A DNA stretch of 64,000 nucleotides, taken from Candidatus Competibacteraceae bacterium (GTDB taxonomy: Bacteria; Pseudomonadota; Gammaproteobacteria; Competibacterales; Competibacteraceae). The notes beneath the pieces were generated by a model, which saw only the letters and a list, made by a program, of their open reading frames with translations, was not told the DNA's origin and ran no database searches. Both the position numbers and the translations under genes were made by a program. Shown here in pieces: positions 35,304 through 44,890 of this stretch (within the stretch, counting starts at the first letter, position 1; each line of letters begins with the position of its first letter). Location of the stretch: positions 163,501 to 227,500 of the forward strand of contig RXIV01000008.1 of the NCBI GenBank assembly GCA_003989085.1, given 5' to 3'.

Positions 35304-35329
35304 AAAAAGGCTCGCAACTGCGAGCCTTT
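35304..35329 (-). terminator. Intrinsic terminator between rpsB and tsf
   Basis: On the minus strand the 8-bp stem GGCTCGCA/TGCGAGCC (35326-35309), extended by AAA/TTT pairs, is followed by a T5 run (35308-35304). It lies in the 118-bp gap after rpsB, so it should partly stop transcription and lower tsf relative to rpsB. Confidence 0.85.
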
Positions 35330-35346
35330 CCGGTGTCGCCTTGGCT

Positions 35347-36108
35347 TTAGATCGTTTGGACGCCTTCTGCTACTGGCGGCTCCTCAGGAATTTCGACAAA
35401 CTCTTCGGCGCTGCGCCCTGTAGCCATAACGGCGCGGCCTTCCAGCACCGCTTCGGCCAGACCGCCGACATACAACTGGATGGCGCGAATCGCGTCATCA
35501 TTGCCCGGAACCACATAATTTACGCCGTCCGGGGAATTGTTGGTGTCGACGATGCCCAATACCGGAATGCCGAGTTTGTTGGCTTCGAGGACCGCGATGC
35601 GCTCATGACCGACGTCAATCACAAACAGCGCGTCGGGCAGACTCGACATATCCTTGATCCCGCCCAGACTGCGCTCCAGCTTGTCCATCTCACGGCGCAG
35701 ACCGATCACTTCTTTTTTGGCCAACCGGTCGAAGGTGCCGTCCTGGACCATTAGTTCCAGGTCCTTGAGCCGCTTGATCGATTGCCGGACGGTCTTGAAG
35801 TTGGTCAGCATCCCGCCCAGCCAGCGGTGGTTGACATAGGGCATGCCACAGCGGATCGCCGCTTCGGCGCTGGCCTCGCGGGCCGAACGTTTGGTGCCCA
35901 CTACCAGCACTTTACCGCCTTTGGAGGCGAGTCGCCCGACGAAATTCAACGCGTCGAGATACAGCGGTAGGGTCTTTTCAAGGTTGATGATGTGAATTTT
36001 GCTGCGGGCGCCGAAGATGTACGGGGCCATCTTGGGGTTCCAATAACGGGTCTGGTGGCCGAAATGAACACCGGCCTCCAGCATCTGGCGCATGGATACA
36101 GTCGCCAT
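35347..36108 (-). CDS. rpsB: 30S ribosomal protein S2
   Basis: Small-subunit ribosomal protein. ATG 36108 gives [19 protein letters not shown], the canonical S2 start, and 253 residues. Further blocks are [44 protein letters not shown] and [20 protein letters not shown]. First gene of the rpsB-tsf-pyrH-frr run; it diverges from map. Confidence 0.98.
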   Translation of the reverse strand: MATVSMRQMLEAGVHFGHQTRYWNPKMAPYIFGARSKIHIINLEKTLPLYLDALNFVGRLASKGGKVLVVGTKRSAREASAEAAIRCGMPYVNHRWLGGMLTNFKTVRQSIKRLKDLELMVQDGTFDRLAKKEVIGLRREMDKLERSLGGIKDMSSLPDALFVIDVGHERIAVLEANKLGIPVLGIVDTNNSPDGVNYVVPGNDDAIRAIQLYVGGLAEAVLEGRAVMATGRSAEEFVEIPEEPPVAEGVQTI

Positions 36109-36244
36109 TGCCGAATCTCCTGGGGATTGGGGTTTTGCCTCCATCCGCCCCAGGCAGCGATCCCGTAACCGGGACACCCGGCCGCCCGTGCCGGCGAATG
36201 TGCGAATTAAAATGGATTGAAGAGTTTGCCTAAAAGGCGGGCGC

Positions 36245-36274
36245 TTTATAACATGGATTGTTTGGGAAAACCAA
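36245..36274 (-). promoter_or_regulatory. Probable rpsB promoter
   Basis: Minus strand: TTGGTT (36274-36269), 18-bp spacer, TATAAA (36250-36245), then a GC-rich discriminator GCGCCCGCC typical of growth-rate-controlled ribosomal promoters. The leader to rpsB would be about 130 nt and could hold S2 autoregulatory structure. Confidence 0.55.
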
Positions 36275-36368
36275 TGAACCCGGCTTGGCCGGATACTGTC
36301 CCAATTGCTGGCGTTTACGCCTGTCCTTGATTCCATCTGCCCGCTCCGATGCGTCCGTGAACCGAACC

Positions 36369-37163
36369 ATGTTCCAGAAACCCCCTAAAAAATCGGTTGG
36401 CATTACCCTGAAAACCCCCGCCGAAATTGACAAGATGCGGGTCGCAGGCCGGCTCGCCGCCGACGTGCTGGACATGATCGGCCCGTATGTGCAGGAAGGC
36501 GTGACTACTGAAGAGCTGGACCGGATTTGCCACGATTATATGGTGAATGTTCAACAGGTGATTCCGGCGCCGCTCAATTATCGCGGCTTTCCTAAGTCAA
36601 TCTGCACTTCGGTCAATCATGTCATCTGCCACGGCATTCCCGGCCCGAAGATGCTCAAAAAGGGCGATATCATCAATATCGACATCACGGTGATCAAGGA
36701 TGGTTATCACGGCGACACCAGCCGGATGTTCGCGGTCGGGACCCCGCCTATCGCCGCGCAACGGGTCAGCCGGATCGCCTATGAGTGCCTGTGCATCGGC
36801 ATCGGCGTGGTGCAGCCAGGCCGCCGCCTCGGCGATATTGGCTATGCGATTCAAAAACACGCCGAGAGTCAGCATTGCTCAGTAGTGCGCGAGTACTGCG
36901 GCCACGGTATTGGTCGTGAGTTTCACGAAGACCCGCAGGTGCTGCACTACGGTAAACCCGGCGATGGCCTCGAACTGGTTCCCGGTCTGACCTTTACCAT
37001 TGAGCCGATGATCAACGCCGGCAAGCGCCATGTGAAACTGCTGCCTGACGGCTGGACGGTGGTCACTAAGGATCACAGCCCCTCTGCCCAGTGGGAGCAT
37101 ACCTTGTTGGTGACTGAGACCGGCTGCGAAATTCTGACCCTGCCGCCTGGCCGTACCCTTTAA
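36369..37163 (+). CDS. map: Methionine aminopeptidase, type I
   Basis: Removes the initiator Met from nascent proteins using a dinuclear metal site. About 264 residues; ATG 36369 adds roughly ten residues before the conserved [20 protein letters not shown]. Metal ligands are visible in [20 protein letters not shown] (two Asp), [12 protein letters not shown] (His) and TFTIEPM (Glu) plus a late Glu in QWEHT. No strong ribosome-binding site is seen, so the start is tentative. Divergent from rpsB and followed by glnD, as in E. coli. Confidence 0.96.
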   Translation: MFQKPPKKSVGITLKTPAEIDKMRVAGRLAADVLDMIGPYVQEGVTTEELDRICHDYMVNVQQVIPAPLNYRGFPKSICTSVNHVICHGIPGPKMLKKGDIINIDITVIKDGYHGDTSRMFAVGTPPIAAQRVSRIAYECLCIGIGVVQPGRRLGDIGYAIQKHAESQHCSVVREYCGHGIGREFHEDPQVLHYGKPGDGLELVPGLTFTIEPMINAGKRHVKLLPDGWTVVTKDHSPSAQWEHTLLVTETGCEILTLPPGRTL

Positions 37164-37265
37164 TCGGGTTTTTTCCACGGAATGATGGAAGGAAGGTAAG
37201 GGAGGAAGGTGTCAGCATGGTATTGATGAAATGCTTTTAATGTATCGCTCTACCCGGAGACCCGC

Positions 37266-40001
37266 ATGGCTGCTCTCGATCTCGCGCTGCCGTTCGCTGC
37301 GCCCGCCCCGCTCCCTTTTGCCGCTGGTCTAGCGCGGGACTGTTTGGATTGGCGGAGTCTGATTCCGCCTGCCGTTGCACTGGATCCTGAACCGGCCACT
37401 GAGGCCAATCCTCTCGCGGCTTTCAGGGAGTTGCTTAAACAGAGCAATGCCCATTTCAAGGAGCTGTTTCAGCAGGGTGTTCCGGCCTATGAGCTGGTGC
37501 CCGCTCGCGCCCAGTTCATGGACGAGGTATTGCAGCGGGTTTGGCGGCGGTTTTTCGAGGCCGATACGCCGGATTTGACCTTGGCGGCAGTTGGCGGGTA
37601 TGGGCGGGGTGAATTGCATCCCAGTTCTGACGTGGACCTGATGATCCTGCTGGGTGATCAGGCATTGGACACCCATCGCGCCGGGATCGAGGACTTTCTG
37701 ACCTTCCTGTGGGATATCGGACTGGAGGTCGGTCATAGCGTTCGCACCGTGGAGGATTGCGCTCGCGAAGGCGCTGCTGACATCACCATCGCGACCAGCC
37801 TGATGGAAGCCCGACCGTTGATGGGTAGTGTGGCGTTGTTTGAACAGATGCGGGTGGTGACCAGTCCGGATCGGATTTGGCCGGATGCCGCCTTTTTCGA
37901 GTTCAAACAGCATGAACGCAAGCAGCGTTGCTACAAGTATAACGAAACCGCGTTCAATCTGGAGCCGAATATCAAGGAAGGCCCCGGCGGGCTGCGCGAT
38001 TTGCAGATGATCGGCTGGGTTGCCAAGCGCCATTTTGGGGCCGGCACCTTGCAGGAACTGGTCAGTCACGGCTTTCTCAGCCCCCGCGAATACGACGAGC
38101 TGATCGAACACCGCAACTTCCTTTGGCAAATCCGCTTCGCCCTGCATGTACTGACCGGACGCCGTGAGGACGTGCTGCTATTCGGTCACCAGCGGCGGGT
38201 CGCCGAGCAGTTTGGCTATCAGGATCATGATCATAATCTGGCGGTTGAGCAGTTCATGCAGCGTTACTACCGCACGGTCAATGCCCTGAGCCGACTGAAC
38301 GAAATGTTGCTGCAACTGTTCGAGGAAGCGATTCTGCTGGCAGACGACCCGGTCGATCCAGTGCCGATCAACCGCCGGTTTCAGACCCGGTGTGGCTACC
38401 TGGAAGTGACACGGCCCAATGTGTTTCTGCGCTATCCGTTCGCCCTGCTGGAAATTTTCCTGGTGTTGCAGCAGCACCCGGAAATCAAGGGCATTCGCGC
38501 CTCGACCATTCGTTTGATCCGTGACCATCGCCCGTTGATTGACGACAAGTTCCGCAATGATGTCCGTCCGCGCAGTCTGTTTATGGAAATCATGCGCCAG
38601 CCCTATGGTGTGACGCATCAGCTGCGGTTGATGAACGCTTACGGAGTGTTACCGGCCTATTTGCCGGAGTTCGGCCACATCGTTGGGCGGATGCAATACG
38701 ACCTGTTTCACGCCTACACCGTTGATCAGCATATTCTGTTTGTCGTTCGGAACTTGCGGCGATTCTTCCTGCCGCAGTTCGCCCAGGAACTGCCGCGTTG
38801 CAGCGCGATTATGGAGCAGTTACCCAAGCCGGAACTGCTGTACTTGGCTGGCTTGTACCACGATATCGCCAAGGGGCGTGGTGGCGATCATTCTGAACTG
38901 GGTGGTCAGGACGCCGAGCGCTTTGGTCGCCAGCATGGTCTGAGCAGTTTCGACACCCGTTTAATCGCCTGGCTGGTGCGCCATCATCTGACCCTGTCGC
39001 TCACTGCGCAGAAAAAGGATATTCATGATCCGGAGGTCATCCACGAGTTCGCCCGGCAGATGGGCGATCAGCTTCACCTCGACTATCTGTACCTGCTGAC
39101 GGTTGCTGACATTCGCGGCACCAATCCCAGGTTGTGGAATACCTGGCGGGCGTCGCTGCTCTGGCAGCTGTACGAGGCGACTCGTCGGGCGCTGCGGCGG
39201 GGGCTGGATCACCCGATTGACAAGGAAGAGCGGATCCGGGAGGTGCAGGCCAGGGCGCGGCGACGGTTACAGGTCGCCAAGATTGACGAGGGACGGATCA
39301 ATTCGGTGTGGGACAGTTTCGGTGACGACTATTTTCTGCGCCACGCCGCCGATGAGATCGCCTGGCATACCCGCGCTATCCTCAAGCGAGGCCACAAGGA
39401 ACAGCCGCTGGTGATGACCCGTGACGACCTAGGTCGAGGGGGTACCGAGGTCTTTATCTACACCCGCGATCAGGACAACCTGTTCGCCCTGATGACCTCG
39501 ATTCTTGATCAATTGGGTCTGACCATTCTGGATGCCCGGATTATCACCGGCCATTGTGGCTATACCCTGGACAGTTTCACGGTGCTGGAAGATAGCGGCC
39601 TGCCGATTCAAAATCGGGTCCGGATCAAGGAAATCGTAACTACCCTGCTGCGCTATCTCCAGGAACCGGATGCTGTGCCACCGCCTCCTAACCGGCATGT
39701 GTCGCGGATTCAAAAAGCCTTTCAGATGCCGACTTGGGTGTCGTTCCGGGAGGATGCCGCCAATAGCCGCACGGTGGTGGAACTGGTGTCGTGGGATCGT
39801 CCGGGGCTGTTATCGCGGGTTGGGCAGGCGTTCATGGAATGCGGGGTCCAGTTGCACAACGCTAAGATCGTCACCATTGGCGCACGAGCCGAAGACGTGT
39901 TTTTCGTCACCGACCGTGAGAACCGACCGCTGAACGATGCCAAAAAATACGCAGTGCTACGAGAGAAGCTGGTTGAATTGCTGGATTTGGAAGAAGATTA
40001 A
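37266..40001 (+). CDS. glnD: [Protein-PII] uridylyltransferase / uridylyl-removing enzyme
   Basis: Nitrogen sensor that uridylylates or deuridylylates PII proteins in response to glutamine. The 911-residue protein has the nucleotidyltransferase motif GGYGRGELHPSSDVDLM starting at residue 110, the central PII-UTase region (GPGGLRDLQMIGW), an HD domain with His532-Asp533 in LYHDIAKGRGGDHSE, and two C-terminal ACT domains (about 700-780 and 820-900; ELVSWDRPGLLSRVGQAF). A GGAG site precedes the ATG. It lies 102 bp downstream of map. Confidence 0.97.
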   Translation: MAALDLALPFAAPAPLPFAAGLARDCLDWRSLIPPAVALDPEPATEANPLAAFRELLKQSNAHFKELFQQGVPAYELVPARAQFMDEVLQRVWRRFFEADTPDLTLAAVGGYGRGELHPSSDVDLMILLGDQALDTHRAGIEDFLTFLWDIGLEVGHSVRTVEDCAREGAADITIATSLMEARPLMGSVALFEQMRVVTSPDRIWPDAAFFEFKQHERKQRCYKYNETAFNLEPNIKEGPGGLRDLQMIGWVAKRHFGAGTLQELVSHGFLSPREYDELIEHRNFLWQIRFALHVLTGRREDVLLFGHQRRVAEQFGYQDHDHNLAVEQFMQRYYRTVNALSRLNEMLLQLFEEAILLADDPVDPVPINRRFQTRCGYLEVTRPNVFLRYPFALLEIFLVLQQHPEIKGIRASTIRLIRDHRPLIDDKFRNDVRPRSLFMEIMRQPYGVTHQLRLMNAYGVLPAYLPEFGHIVGRMQYDLFHAYTVDQHILFVVRNLRRFFLPQFAQELPRCSAIMEQLPKPELLYLAGLYHDIAKGRGGDHSELGGQDAERFGRQHGLSSFDTRLIAWLVRHHLTLSLTAQKKDIHDPEVIHEFARQMGDQLHLDYLYLLTVADIRGTNPRLWNTWRASLLWQLYEATRRALRRGLDHPIDKEERIREVQARARRRLQVAKIDEGRINSVWDSFGDDYFLRHAADEIAWHTRAILKRGHKEQPLVMTRDDLGRGGTEVFIYTRDQDNLFALMTSILDQLGLTILDARIITGHCGYTLDSFTVLEDSGLPIQNRVRIKEIVTTLLRYLQEPDAVPPPPNRHVSRIQKAFQMPTWVSFREDAANSRTVVELVSWDRPGLLSRVGQAFMECGVQLHNAKIVTIGARAEDVFFVTDRENRPLNDAKKYAVLREKLVELLDLEED

Positions 40002-40045
40002 AGGCGCATGGCTTTAATCTTTCTGCATTTTCCGTTTCGTGGATA

Positions 40046-40093
40046 AAAATCCCGCTGGTCGGCAGTAGCGAAAGCCTGTCGTCAACCAGCGGG
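40046..40093 (-). terminator. Terminator of the lipase gene
   Basis: Minus strand: 9-bp stem CCCGCTGGT/ACCAGCGGG (arms 40093-40085 and 40059-40051) with extra internal pairing, followed by ATTTTT. It lies in the gap between the convergent glnD and lipase genes, on the correct side of the lipase stop. Confidence 0.75.
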
Positions 40094-40104
40094 TTACATG
40101 CCGG

Positions 40105-42147
40105 CTATTGCACAACCGGCGTGTAGATGATGCCCAGTTCAGTTCCTTCGCTGTGCAGGAAGTCGATCATCTGTCCTTGCATTTCCGCCGTCGCGCCCAC
40201 GGAGGCGACTGGACTGATGATCGAACCATGATCCCCCTGGGTGAAACGGACGATAGCCCGTAACCCCTTATCGTCCCACACCGAGCGACTGACCGACCGT
40301 AGCCCCATGATTCGCGCCAGCGGTTCGGTGCCCGCCAACGGCGCTCCATCGACCGAATTCGGCACCACCTGATCGGGCAATACGCCATCGCCGCCAACCA
40401 CTTCGATCAGATGAATCGGATGCAAAGTGGTGGCAGTGGCGGCGTAGTTGATCGGATCGCCGGAGTCCACTACGGTCTGTGCGCTGGTCAGGTAAGCCTC
40501 ATAGGCGGGCGTCCCCTTGATGATCCCGCCGGCGGCCAACCCGGCGGCAATCCGTGGCCCGAAAGTGGCCGATCCATCTAGCAGTTTGGCTACCCCGCCG
40601 CCCGGCATCGCCAAGGTTGCGCTGGCGATGTTGTCCTCAATGCCCAAGAAGGTTCCGCCCACAATGCCGCCCAACGAATGCCCCACAAACCGGATATGAC
40701 TCGTGTCGAGATCCGGCTTTCCGTCGCCATTCAGATCAACCAGCGGCAAAGTTGCAGTCAACTGCCGCAAGTCCTCGGCGGCTTCACGCAGGTTATCGCG
40801 AGTCGTCAGCAGACTTTGCAGATTGACAAAGTAATTGCCGGATGGGTCAATCAGTCCATCGGCAGGTGGCAACAGGGTTTGGTTATTGACCAGGTCCAGA
40901 TCAAAAGTCCGCTCCATTCCAGCCATATACAGCGGGTTGCTCTTGTCAGTAACACCGTGCAGTGGTTGATCAATGGCGACCACAGCAAATCCGGCGAATG
41001 ACAGCGCATCGGCAAGCGCGAAGATATCGAGGCGGTTACGGGTAATGCCATGCTGGTAAATAACCACCGGCCAGCCGGTTGCGGGTTTGCTCTGGCCGCT
41101 CCTAGCGTTGGGGACGGTCATCAGCACTGGAATTTGCAACACCGCAGTCGCTACCGGCAGCGGGTTGTAGCGGGTCACCGCGCCACCGCTTGCCGTCTGC
41201 CAGTAGCCGCTCAGCGGCTTGTCTTTGCTGAGGTAGTAGGGGATCGCCAGCACGCCGGCGTAGATGTCGGAAAAGCCGGGCAGGTTGACGGAAGGTAGGG
41301 CAGCGGTAGTCAGCCCGGTTGCTTTAACCCCCATCCCCAGAGGCTTGAGATCCTTGCCCAGCGCTGCGAACGCATCGTCAATCGACTGGGTCATGAAGGT
41401 CCAGCTCAGAACGATGCCACCTTTGGTGAGGCCTTGACTGGCGGCGGCGCTTTCTTGGTTATTGACCAGTTGCCGCAACGGTTCCAGCGCCTGCGCCTGG
41501 GCGTCGCTCAGGCCAGGAATCACGCTTTGGCCTGTGTCGTCGATCAGCGACGTAGGCAGCTTGGTCAGTGCATAAGTTGGCGACGGCAGCGCGTTATAGC
41601 CGCTACTGTCCTGAATGCCATCAGTCAATACCACCAGATAGCCGGTTTTTGGCGCCAGCGGGAGCAGCGGACTAATGGTCAGCGTGGTCTGGTTGGTGTC
41701 CTGCGGCAGCAGGGTGACTTCATAATCACTGCCGGCTTTCAACTCGCGCTGGACCGCAGTAATGGCGAACGGCCGATTCTTTGGGTCCAGAAACGGGTTG
41801 GTTAATACCACTTCAAAGACTCGCACCGCGCCACCGGCTTTGACTGTATCCGCGTTTAAGCTGCTAGAGAATTGCGCGGTTAGCGGTGCGACTGTGGAAA
41901 AGCCATCCAGTCCGTTCATCGCTACTCGTGGGTCAGCCAGATTCATGGGATCAGCGACCGGGATATTCAATGTTCCATCCGTCGAGGAGCTGAATAGCAG
42001 GTTGGTGGGGAAAGGCAAATCGCCGGCGGCAGGATTGAATCGGGCGTAAAAGTCGGCGCGGGTAGCGGCGTCCGCGCTACTGAGGGCGGCCAGGCTCAAT
42101 GCTAGGTAGAGCGAGGCCAGCCGGGAGATTTTTATTGGATTTTTCAC
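40105..42147 (-). CDS. Extracellular lipase, Pla-1/cef type (bacterial virulence factor lipase family)
   Basis: Exported ester hydrolase of about 680 residues. GTG 42147 is chosen because GGAG lies 7 bases upstream and it gives a clean Sec signal (VKNPIKISRLASLYLALSL...SADAA). The N-terminal region (ADFYARFNPAAGDLPFPTNLLF) is the lipase N-terminal domain of this family. The C-terminal alpha/beta-hydrolase core has the nucleophile Ser491 in GHSLGG and a late His in FTQGDHGSI. VolA-like relatives release fatty acids from external lipids. Stand-alone gene with its own terminator. Confidence 0.85.
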   Translation of the reverse strand: MKNPIKISRLASLYLALSLAALSSADAATRADFYARFNPAAGDLPFPTNLLFSSSTDGTLNIPVADPMNLADPRVAMNGLDGFSTVAPLTAQFSSSLNADTVKAGGAVRVFEVVLTNPFLDPKNRPFAITAVQRELKAGSDYEVTLLPQDTNQTTLTISPLLPLAPKTGYLVVLTDGIQDSSGYNALPSPTYALTKLPTSLIDDTGQSVIPGLSDAQAQALEPLRQLVNNQESAAASQGLTKGGIVLSWTFMTQSIDDAFAALGKDLKPLGMGVKATGLTTAALPSVNLPGFSDIYAGVLAIPYYLSKDKPLSGYWQTASGGAVTRYNPLPVATAVLQIPVLMTVPNARSGQSKPATGWPVVIYQHGITRNRLDIFALADALSFAGFAVVAIDQPLHGVTDKSNPLYMAGMERTFDLDLVNNQTLLPPADGLIDPSGNYFVNLQSLLTTRDNLREAAEDLRQLTATLPLVDLNGDGKPDLDTSHIRFVGHSLGGIVGGTFLGIEDNIASATLAMPGGGVAKLLDGSATFGPRIAAGLAAGGIIKGTPAYEAYLTSAQTVVDSGDPINYAATATTLHPIHLIEVVGGDGVLPDQVVPNSVDGAPLAGTEPLARIMGLRSVSRSVWDDKGLRAIVRFTQGDHGSIISPVASVGATAEMQGQMIDFLHSEGTELGIIYTPVVQ

Positions 42148-42687
42148 GTTGTTACTCCGTGGATGGTGGTGGGGCGGGATGCAGACAGAGCAGTTGCTAG
42201 CCAAGTGTGCAACCGTTGCTTAACAAATTATAGCCAGTCCCCGACTGACGCGCTTTAGCCGGATAGACTCATCCGATCTCCGCTGGGCGCTATTTAACGC
42301 CACTCTGTGGATATGCAGCGAATGCTGATCGAGCGATTACCACTGGAATAGCAGCGCTGGGTAGCGGAGTTATTAGCAGCTGCTTTGCAATCGGGGCAAC
42401 CAAAATGGATGGGCCATTTTGGCCTTTAGAGAAGGCTGTTGGTGCGTCTTCGAGTCCATAACCCGTGATACGAGAGCATCAGGTGGTGTATTTTGTTGTT
42501 ATTTAAAATAATGTTTCTGGAAATGCCCTTGTCTTTAGTAAGTGGCATATCTATTGCTTAAATGATAAATGGTGGTTCTCAATGAGCGCATCATGGGTTC
42601 TCAGTGACACCACACATTCTGGGCGCACCTGGCGCACCTTCCCTGCGAAAAGATCAGTATTCACTGTCACTTAAAGGAGCGGTCATC
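42148..42687. other. 540-bp gap: signal-poor region with a degenerate reading frame and a perfect hairpin
   Basis: Between the lipase and the caspase-like gene. A frame at 42313-42429 reads MQRMLIERLPLE, amber, then QRWVAELLAAALQSGQ...HFGL, which looks protein-like across one in-frame TAG. A 9-bp inverted repeat CCAAAATGG/CCATTTTGG (42400-42408, 42414-42422) lies inside it. The right half becomes AT-rich ahead of the next gene; no clear promoter can be assigned. Confidence 0.45.
42313..42429 (+). pseudogene. Possible decayed short ORF with in-frame amber stop
   Basis: Twelve codons from ATG 42313, TAG at 42349-42351, then 25 more open codons to TAG 42427-42429. Residue composition is protein-like and helical, but there is no recognised homologue and the second half overlaps a perfect hairpin. 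Could be chance. Confidence 0.2.
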
Positions 42688-43278
42688 ATGGCATTCAATT
42701 TTATGCACGGCAGACAAATGATCATTCATGATCCTCGCCTGAATAATCCGCTGACTTCGCCGCCCACACCTTTACGGCCTCCTGCCGCTATGAACGTCTG
42801 GTCTGTCAGCAACAGCGACAGTGCAGATCATATTATTGATTGGGCCGCAGAAGTCGCCAAGGGAAAATCAGGTACGGAAAAACTGGATGCACTGCATTTC
42901 ATGGCGCATGGCTCCATTGGCGGTATCCAGATTGGTGGTCAAACCCTGGGCTGGAATAATGTAAACCTGTTCAAGAAACTGAATGGCTGCATTAAAGGCG
43001 CTATTGTCTTTTTTTCATGCCAGGTAGGGGGCGAGCAGGCCAATCGCGGCTTATCCTATTCCTTAACCTTTGGTAACGCCGTCGCTGCTTACGCTCAATG
43101 CAAGGTTCTCACCTGCAAACTCAACCAAATCTATAGTTGGACCCCTGGCGTCAACGTGATTGATTTCGGGGATTTCGAAGGTGTCGTTTATCTTTATTCT
43201 CCGGGCGGTGGAGATGCCAAGATGTTGAATTATAATGATAAGTCAAAAGTGGACCTGAGTTCGATTATTTTTTCATAA
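42688..43278 (+). CDS. Unknown protein with caspase/CHAT-like His-Cys pattern
   Basis: A 196-residue protein starting at ATG 42688 behind a strong AAAGGAG site. No signal peptide. After a Pro-rich segment (about 20-35) comes an alpha/beta core. KLDALHFMAHGSIGGI places a His-Gly (His74, Gly75) after a hydrophobic strand, and 37 residues later CIKGAIVFFSCQVGG places Ser-Cys (Cys111) after another strand. Strand-HG then strand-SC is the catalytic arrangement of clan CD peptidases (caspases, CHAT, gingipain relatives). Base composition looks more AT-rich than its neighbours, so recent acquisition is possible. Family assignment is inferred from pattern only; substrate and partners unknown. Confidence 0.6.
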   Translation: MAFNFMHGRQMIIHDPRLNNPLTSPPTPLRPPAAMNVWSVSNSDSADHIIDWAAEVAKGKSGTEKLDALHFMAHGSIGGIQIGGQTLGWNNVNLFKKLNGCIKGAIVFFSCQVGGEQANRGLSYSLTFGNAVAAYAQCKVLTCKLNQIYSWTPGVNVIDFGDFEGVVYLYSPGGGDAKMLNYNDKSKVDLSSIIFS

Positions 43279-43323
43279 ACTCTGGTCGAACGCTGGTTCT
43301 GAATGCTCGCTTCCGTTTCTTGG

Positions 43324-43352
43324 TTTACCCGAAGCATAGTGCGGCCTAAAAT
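43324..43352 (+). promoter_or_regulatory. Probable guaB promoter
   Basis: TTTACC (43324-43329), 17-bp spacer, TAAAAT (43347-43352), about 35 bp ahead of the guaB ATG. Partial but well spaced sigma70 match. Confidence 0.45.
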
Positions 43353-43378
43353 AACCCCCTTTTGTTCGCCAGTCTTGA

Positions 43379-44851
<1,473 letters not shown>

Positions 44852-44857
44852 GTTTAG

Positions 44858-44886
44858 GTCGTCCTGAAAGCGGATTTCAGGACGAC
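44858..44886. terminator. Bidirectional hairpin between guaB and rlmKL
   Basis: Perfect 12-bp stem GTCGTCCTGAAA / TTTCAGGACGAC with a 5-nt loop in the 39-bp gap between convergent genes. No T-run on either side, so termination may be weak or the stem may protect both mRNA ends. Confidence 0.6.
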
Positions 44887-44890
44887 TGCC

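Noticed and set aside
42313..42429. Amber readthrough (pyrrolysine-like) protein
   Set aside because: No pyrrolysine context is visible, and the second half coincides with a perfect hairpin; decay or chance is simpler.
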